Assembly (NCBI RefSeq): GCF_003574395.1
Contig: NZ_QMJY01000083.1
Coordinates: 1 to 64,000 of the forward strand
Source: Tabrizicola thermarum
GTDB lineage: Bacteria; Pseudomonadota; Alphaproteobacteria; Rhodobacterales; Rhodobacteraceae
Reading direction: 5' to 3'
Length of the DNA: 64,000 bases
The notes under the pieces are model-generated. The model saw only the letters and a list, made by a program, of their open reading frames with translations, was not told where the DNA came from and did no database searches. The position numbers and the translations under genes are program-made. Below, piece by piece: positions 60,362 to 64,000 of this stretch. Positions within the stretch are counted from its first letter, which is position 1. Each line of letters begins with the position of its first letter.

Positions 60362-60493
60362 CTAGATCGACGCCCAGTCGCGGAAGATCGGCTGTCCGGC
60401 CTGCTGGGTGGATCCGCCGGCCTGCTGGCCCTGCTGCTGCGGGCTTGGGGTGCTGCTGCCGCCTTGCTGGGGCTGGCTGGGTTTGGTTGCCAT
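60362..60493 (-). CDS. Small Gln/Ser/Pro-rich protein
   Basis: A 43-aa frame from ATG 60493, with GGAG 7 nt upstream, gives a disordered Gln/Gly/Ser-rich body (PSPQQQGQQAGGSTQQ) and the ending GQPIFRDWASI. No family recognised. Codon pattern and ribosome binding site support it as a real small gene, but expression is uncertain. Confidence 0.5.
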   Translation of the reverse strand: MATKPSQPQQGGSSTPSPQQQGQQAGGSTQQAGQPIFRDWASI

Positions 60494-60721
60494 TCGACTG
60501 CTCCGTTTCTGGCTATTCGCTGCCTTTTTCCCATATTGCGCAGCCCGGAGGCCGCAACAAGCCGGGCTCATGACGATTTTGCGACGCTTTGGCGCAAATG
60601 TGCGTCACAGGCAACAGCCTGGCGATCACATTCCGGTTTTCCCGACCTCTCCGTGGCTGCCCATGCGGGGCTTGCCGTTTGTCTGGAAGGGGTTCACCCT
60701 GCGCACCAAAGGAGAAGACCC

Positions 60722-61888
60722 ATGCCCGTGAAGAACCGCTTTGCCGAGCTTCTGCCCGAAATCACCGCCTGGCGCCGCGATTTCCATGCCCATCCCGAGC
60801 TTCTGTTCGACGTCCACCGCACCGCCGCCCGCGTGGCCGAGCTTTGCCGCTCTTTCGGCTGCGACGAAGTGGTGGAAGGCATCGGCCGCACCGGGGTTGT
60901 CGCCGTCATCAAGGGCAGGACCGACAGCAAGGGCCGTGTCATCGGCCTGCGCGCCGATATGGATGCGCTGCCGATCAGGGAACAGACCGGGCTGCCCTAT
61001 GCCTCGACCGTCCCGGGCAGGATGCATGCCTGCGGCCATGACGGCCATACCGCGATGCTGCTGGGGGCGGCGAAATACCTGGCCGAGACGCGCAACTTCG
61101 ACGGCACCGTCGTCTGCATCTTCCAGCCCGCCGAAGAGGGCGGCGGTGGCGGCCGCGAAATGGTGAAGGACGGGATGCTCTCGCGCTGGAACGTGCAGGA
61201 GGTCTACGGCATGCACAACATGCCCGGCATCCCCGTGGGCCATTTCGCGATCCGTCCCGGCGCGATGATGGCCGCCGCCGACCAGTTCGAGATCGTGGTG
61301 ACGGGGAAGGGCGGCCATGCCGCCAAGCCGCATGACTGCGTCGATACCACGGTGGTCAGCGCGCATATCATCGTGGCCTTGCAGACCATCGCCAGCCGCA
61401 ACGTCGATCCGCTGAAACAGGTCGTCGTGTCGGTCTGCACGGTGGAAACCGACTCGACCGCCCACAACGTCATCCCGCAGGTGGTCAGGATGAAGGGCAC
61501 GGTCCGCACCATGGACCCCAAGGTGCAGGATCAGGTCGAAGAGCGCATCGGCCAGATCGTCGAGGGGACCGCCCTGGCCCTGGGCGCGCGGGCGGAAGTG
61601 CATTACCAGCGCGGCTATCCGGTGACGGTGAACACGCCGGAGAACACCGCCTTTGCCGCCGAGGTCGCGCGCAAGGTCTCGGGCCATGTCGACACCGACA
61701 CCGCCCCCCTGATGGGGGCCGAGGATTTCAGCTTCATGCTGAACGAACGTCCCGGCGCCTATATCTTCCTTGGCAATGGCGATACCGCGATGGTCCATCA
61801 CCCGGCCTACAATTTCGACGACAGTGCCATTCCCTTCGGCGCCAGCTGGTATGCCGAACTGGCCGAAACCCGGATGCCCGCCGCATGA
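60722..61888 (+). CDS. M20 family amidohydrolase (hippurate hydrolase type)
   Basis: This 388-aa aminoacylase/amidohydrolase has metal motifs GLRADMDALPIREQ, MHACGHDGHTAMLLGAAKYL, FQPAEEGGGGG (catalytic Glu) and MGAEDFSFMLNERPGAY. Family members hydrolyse N-acyl amino acids or hippurate; the exact substrate is not determined. AAAGGAG precedes ATG 60722. The stop overlaps the next gene (ATGA). Confidence 0.92.
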   Translation: MPVKNRFAELLPEITAWRRDFHAHPELLFDVHRTAARVAELCRSFGCDEVVEGIGRTGVVAVIKGRTDSKGRVIGLRADMDALPIREQTGLPYASTVPGRMHACGHDGHTAMLLGAAKYLAETRNFDGTVVCIFQPAEEGGGGGREMVKDGMLSRWNVQEVYGMHNMPGIPVGHFAIRPGAMMAAADQFEIVVTGKGGHAAKPHDCVDTTVVSAHIIVALQTIASRNVDPLKQVVVSVCTVETDSTAHNVIPQVVRMKGTVRTMDPKVQDQVEERIGQIVEGTALALGARAEVHYQRGYPVTVNTPENTAFAAEVARKVSGHVDTDTAPLMGAEDFSFMLNERPGAYIFLGNGDTAMVHHPAYNFDDSAIPFGASWYAELAETRMPAA

Positions 61889-62244
61889 TCGGCGCTGCGC
61901 TCGTCGCGCTGGTCGCCGTGATCCACCTCGTCATCCTGGCGATGGAGATGTTCCTGTGGGAAACCCGGCAGGTCCGGGCGATCTTCGGCATCTCGCCCGA
62001 ATTTGCCGCCAATACCCGGGTGCTGGCGGCAAATCAGGGGCTTTACAACGGGTTTCTGGCCGCCGGCCTGATCCTGGCACTGATCCGTGGGGTTCCCGGC
62101 GCGGGGGCAGAGCTTGCCTATTTCATCCTCGCCTGCGTCGTCGTCGCCGGGCTTTACGGGGCTGCCACCTCGTCCCGCCGCATCCTCTATGTGCAGGCCG
62201 TCCCCGCGATCCTGGCGCTGATTGCCGTGCTCTTCGGCATCTGA
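61885..62244 (+). CDS. DUF1304 membrane protein
   Basis: This 119-aa protein has four hydrophobic segments. The opening VAVIHLVILAMEMFLWETRQ and NQGLYNGFLAAGLILAL are characteristic of DUF1304 membrane proteins. It is coupled to the upstream amidohydrolase by overlap but has no known link to it. Function unknown. Confidence 0.85.
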   Translation: MIGAALVALVAVIHLVILAMEMFLWETRQVRAIFGISPEFAANTRVLAANQGLYNGFLAAGLILALIRGVPGAGAELAYFILACVVVAGLYGAATSSRRILYVQAVPAILALIAVLFGI

Positions 62245-62328
62245 ACGGCGGGGTTCCGCCAACGGACAGGGCCGGGGTTTTGCCCGTGGCATCGCCTGTG
62301 GCACCCTTCGGTGACGGAGGCTCAGCCC

Positions 62329-63993
62329 ATGCTGACGCGGCGCATGTTCCACACCCGGCTCCTGGCCGCACTGGCGGCGGCTGGCTTGCCTGCGCCCCGG
62401 ATGGCCCTGGCATCGGCAGGGGGCGAGGATGACCTCTTGCTCAACCGGCTGACCTTTGGCGCGACTGCCGCCGCGCGCGAGGAGATCGCCCGGATGGGCC
62501 GCGAGGCCTGGCTCGACCGCCAGCTTGCGCTGCCTGCCACCGACCCCGCCTTGCAGGACCGTCTCGCCCGCGCCCGGCTGCGGATCAGCTATCCCGCCGA
62601 CCAGGACCAGAACGGCGACCGCTGGCCCGCAATGGATGAGCTGCGGCCGCTTGCCGCGCTCAGCGCCGATCCGGCCGACCTGGTCCGGCTGGTCGACTGG
62701 TCCCCCGGCAACGGCATGGCCTACGACGAACGCATCCGCCCGGCGACCGAGGTCATCGCCGCCTCGCTGATCCGCGCCGTCCATGCCGAGGCGCAGCTGC
62801 GCGAGATGGTGACCCAGTTCTGGCACGACCATTTCAACGTCAACGCGCTGAAGGACGAATACACCGCCGCCTTCTTCGCCAGCCATGACGCGACCCTGCG
62901 CGACCATGCCCTTGGCAATTTCCGGGTCCTTCTGGGCGAGGTCGCGCAGTCGCCTGCCATGCTTTACTACCTGAACAACGCCGACAGCATCGCCTCGCCC
63001 GCCAACGAGAACTTCGCGCGCGAACTGCTGGAGCTGCACACGCTGGGCGCGGCGAACTATCTGAACGACCGCTACGACGACTGGCACTCCGTCCCCGGCG
63101 CGGCCGAGGGGATGGCGCTTGGCTATCTTGACCTTGACGTCTACGAGGTGGCTCGCGCCTTCACCGGCTGGTCGGTCGGTGACGGACGCTGGCTGGCCGA
63201 GGGCGAGACCGCACCGCGCAGCGGTCGGCTGAACTATGTCGCGCGCTGGCACGATCCCTACCAGAAGCGGTTTCTGGGGCGCGAGTTTCCGCCGCATCGC
63301 GGGCCGATGGAGGACGGCAACGAGGTGCTCGACATCCTGGCGCGCCACCCGGGCACGGCGGCCTTCGTCTGCGAAAAACTCGCCCGCCGCTTCCTGTCGG
63401 ACGATCCGCCGCCCGCCCTTGTCGCACAGCTGGCCGAAGTGTTCCTCGCCCATGCCGACGCCCCCGACCAGATCGCCCGCGTCCTGCGCGCCCTGGTTCT
63501 GTCGCCCGATTTCGCCGCGCCGCCCGGCAAACTGCGCCGCCCCTTCGAGTTTCTCGCCGCGATCTACCGTGCAGCGGGGGCCGAGGTCACAGCAGATGAA
63601 AATGGTTTTCAGTGGCAACTGGGTCGTGCGGGCTGGCTGCAGCATTCCTATGGCCCGCCGACCGGCCACCCCGACCGGATCGAGGCCTGGACCGGCTCCA
63701 GCACCCTGAACCGCTACGTCGACATGGCGCTTTCGGCGCTGGAGGATTGGTTCGACGGTGCCGCGACCTCGTTTCCCGCACCACAGGACGCTGCAACCGT
63801 CGGCGCCTTCGCTGCGCAGCATGCCGACGCCCTGGCTCCGGGGCAGGGCACCCGGATCGGCGAGATACTGGCCGGCGCCTTCGGGATCGACGCGACCAGC
63901 CCGGCGGGCGAGCTTTCGGCCGAGGACCGGCAGTCGCTGGCCCGCTCTGCCGTCGCCTTCGCCGCTCTCACCCCCGATTTCCTCTTGCGATAG
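62329..63993 (+). CDS. DUF1800 family exported protein
   Basis: This 554-aa protein has an N-terminal signal LTRRMFHTRLLAALAAAGLP, possibly of the Tat type, and DUF1800 blocks: LLNRLTFGATAAAREEIARM, MVTQFWHDHFNVNALKDEYT, SPANENFARELLELHTLGAA and VARAFTGWSV. DUF1800 genes usually precede a DUF1501 gene, which would lie just beyond the window end. Function is unresolved; an envelope role is assumed. ATG 62329 is 4 codons from the twin arginine. Confidence 0.88.
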   Translation: MLTRRMFHTRLLAALAAAGLPAPRMALASAGGEDDLLLNRLTFGATAAAREEIARMGREAWLDRQLALPATDPALQDRLARARLRISYPADQDQNGDRWPAMDELRPLAALSADPADLVRLVDWSPGNGMAYDERIRPATEVIAASLIRAVHAEAQLREMVTQFWHDHFNVNALKDEYTAAFFASHDATLRDHALGNFRVLLGEVAQSPAMLYYLNNADSIASPANENFARELLELHTLGAANYLNDRYDDWHSVPGAAEGMALGYLDLDVYEVARAFTGWSVGDGRWLAEGETAPRSGRLNYVARWHDPYQKRFLGREFPPHRGPMEDGNEVLDILARHPGTAAFVCEKLARRFLSDDPPPALVAQLAEVFLAHADAPDQIARVLRALVLSPDFAAPPGKLRRPFEFLAAIYRAAGAEVTADENGFQWQLGRAGWLQHSYGPPTGHPDRIEAWTGSSTLNRYVDMALSALEDWFDGAATSFPAPQDAATVGAFAAQHADALAPGQGTRIGEILAGAFGIDATSPAGELSAEDRQSLARSAVAFAALTPDFLLR

Positions 63994-64000
63994 GACAGGG

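Overview
The window is high-GC, gene-dense chromosomal DNA of an alphaproteobacterium, most likely a member of the Rhodobacteraceae/Paracoccaceae. This rests on family-level recognition and gene order: zwf-pgl-pgi; clpP-clpX; NDUFA12-like, mlaD, DUF2155, aat, accC, accB; gapR (DUF2312); and a preT/preA reductive pyrimidine operon with RutR-like regulators. No rRNA or CRISPR array was seen. Three tRNA genes are present: Gly-CCC, Asn-GTT and Thr-TGT.

Layout. 0-3.4 kb: a damaged stretch with remnants of a metallophosphoesterase and a diacylglycerol-kinase-like gene, then a lytic transglycosylase lipoprotein, an HNH protein and an MgtC-like membrane protein whose ribosome binding site lies in a hairpin. 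3.5-7.2 kb: the Entner-Doudoroff entry operon zwf-pgl-pgi behind a LacI-type palindrome. 7.3-8.2 kb: RidA, a small lipoprotein and tRNA-Gly. 8.3-14.8 kb: a six-gene LacI/ABC sugar operon (regulator, binding protein, two permeases, a GH32/43-like glycosidase, ATPase) behind three tandem operators.

15.08-25.38 kb: a 10.3-kb integrative element in the 3' half of tRNA-Asn, bounded by perfect 46-bp direct repeats. It encodes a tyrosine integrase, a small excisionase/AlpA-like HTH protein, an 898-aa primase-polymerase/helicase, a probable origin or control region, three proteins I do not recognise, and a type II restriction-modification set: a 5-methylcytosine methyltransferase, an endonuclease that resembles NaeI as I remember it, and a Vsr mismatch endonuclease. 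No capsid, tail or conjugation genes are present, so it looks like a satellite-type element. I found no GCCGGC (the NaeI site) inside the element but several in the flanks.

25.4-36.6 kb: core genes (MBL hydrolase, EnvZ-like kinase, CAP protein, CDP-alcohol phosphatidyltransferase, an unusual photolyase/cryptochrome-like FAD protein, clpP, clpX, NDUFA12-like, mlaD, DUF2155, aat, accC, accB). 36.6-49.2 kb: a pyrimidine salvage/degradation region. PreT-PreA reduce uracil/thymine, the dihydropyrimidinase opens the ring, and the Zn-dependent amidohydrolase releases the beta-amino acid. Two RutR-like TetR regulators with paired operators and an NMT1-type ABC importer complete it.

49.2-55.1 kb: an ScfR-type XRE regulator, then a response regulator, a small membrane protein, a symporter-histidine kinase fusion and a FliM/FliN-like protein. 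55.1-64 kb: mixed core genes (DUF442, a DksA-like protein, gapR, an FbpB-like permease, tRNA-Thr, TfoX C-terminal domain, M20 amidohydrolase, DUF1304, DUF1800) plus a truncated enoyl-CoA hydratase remnant.
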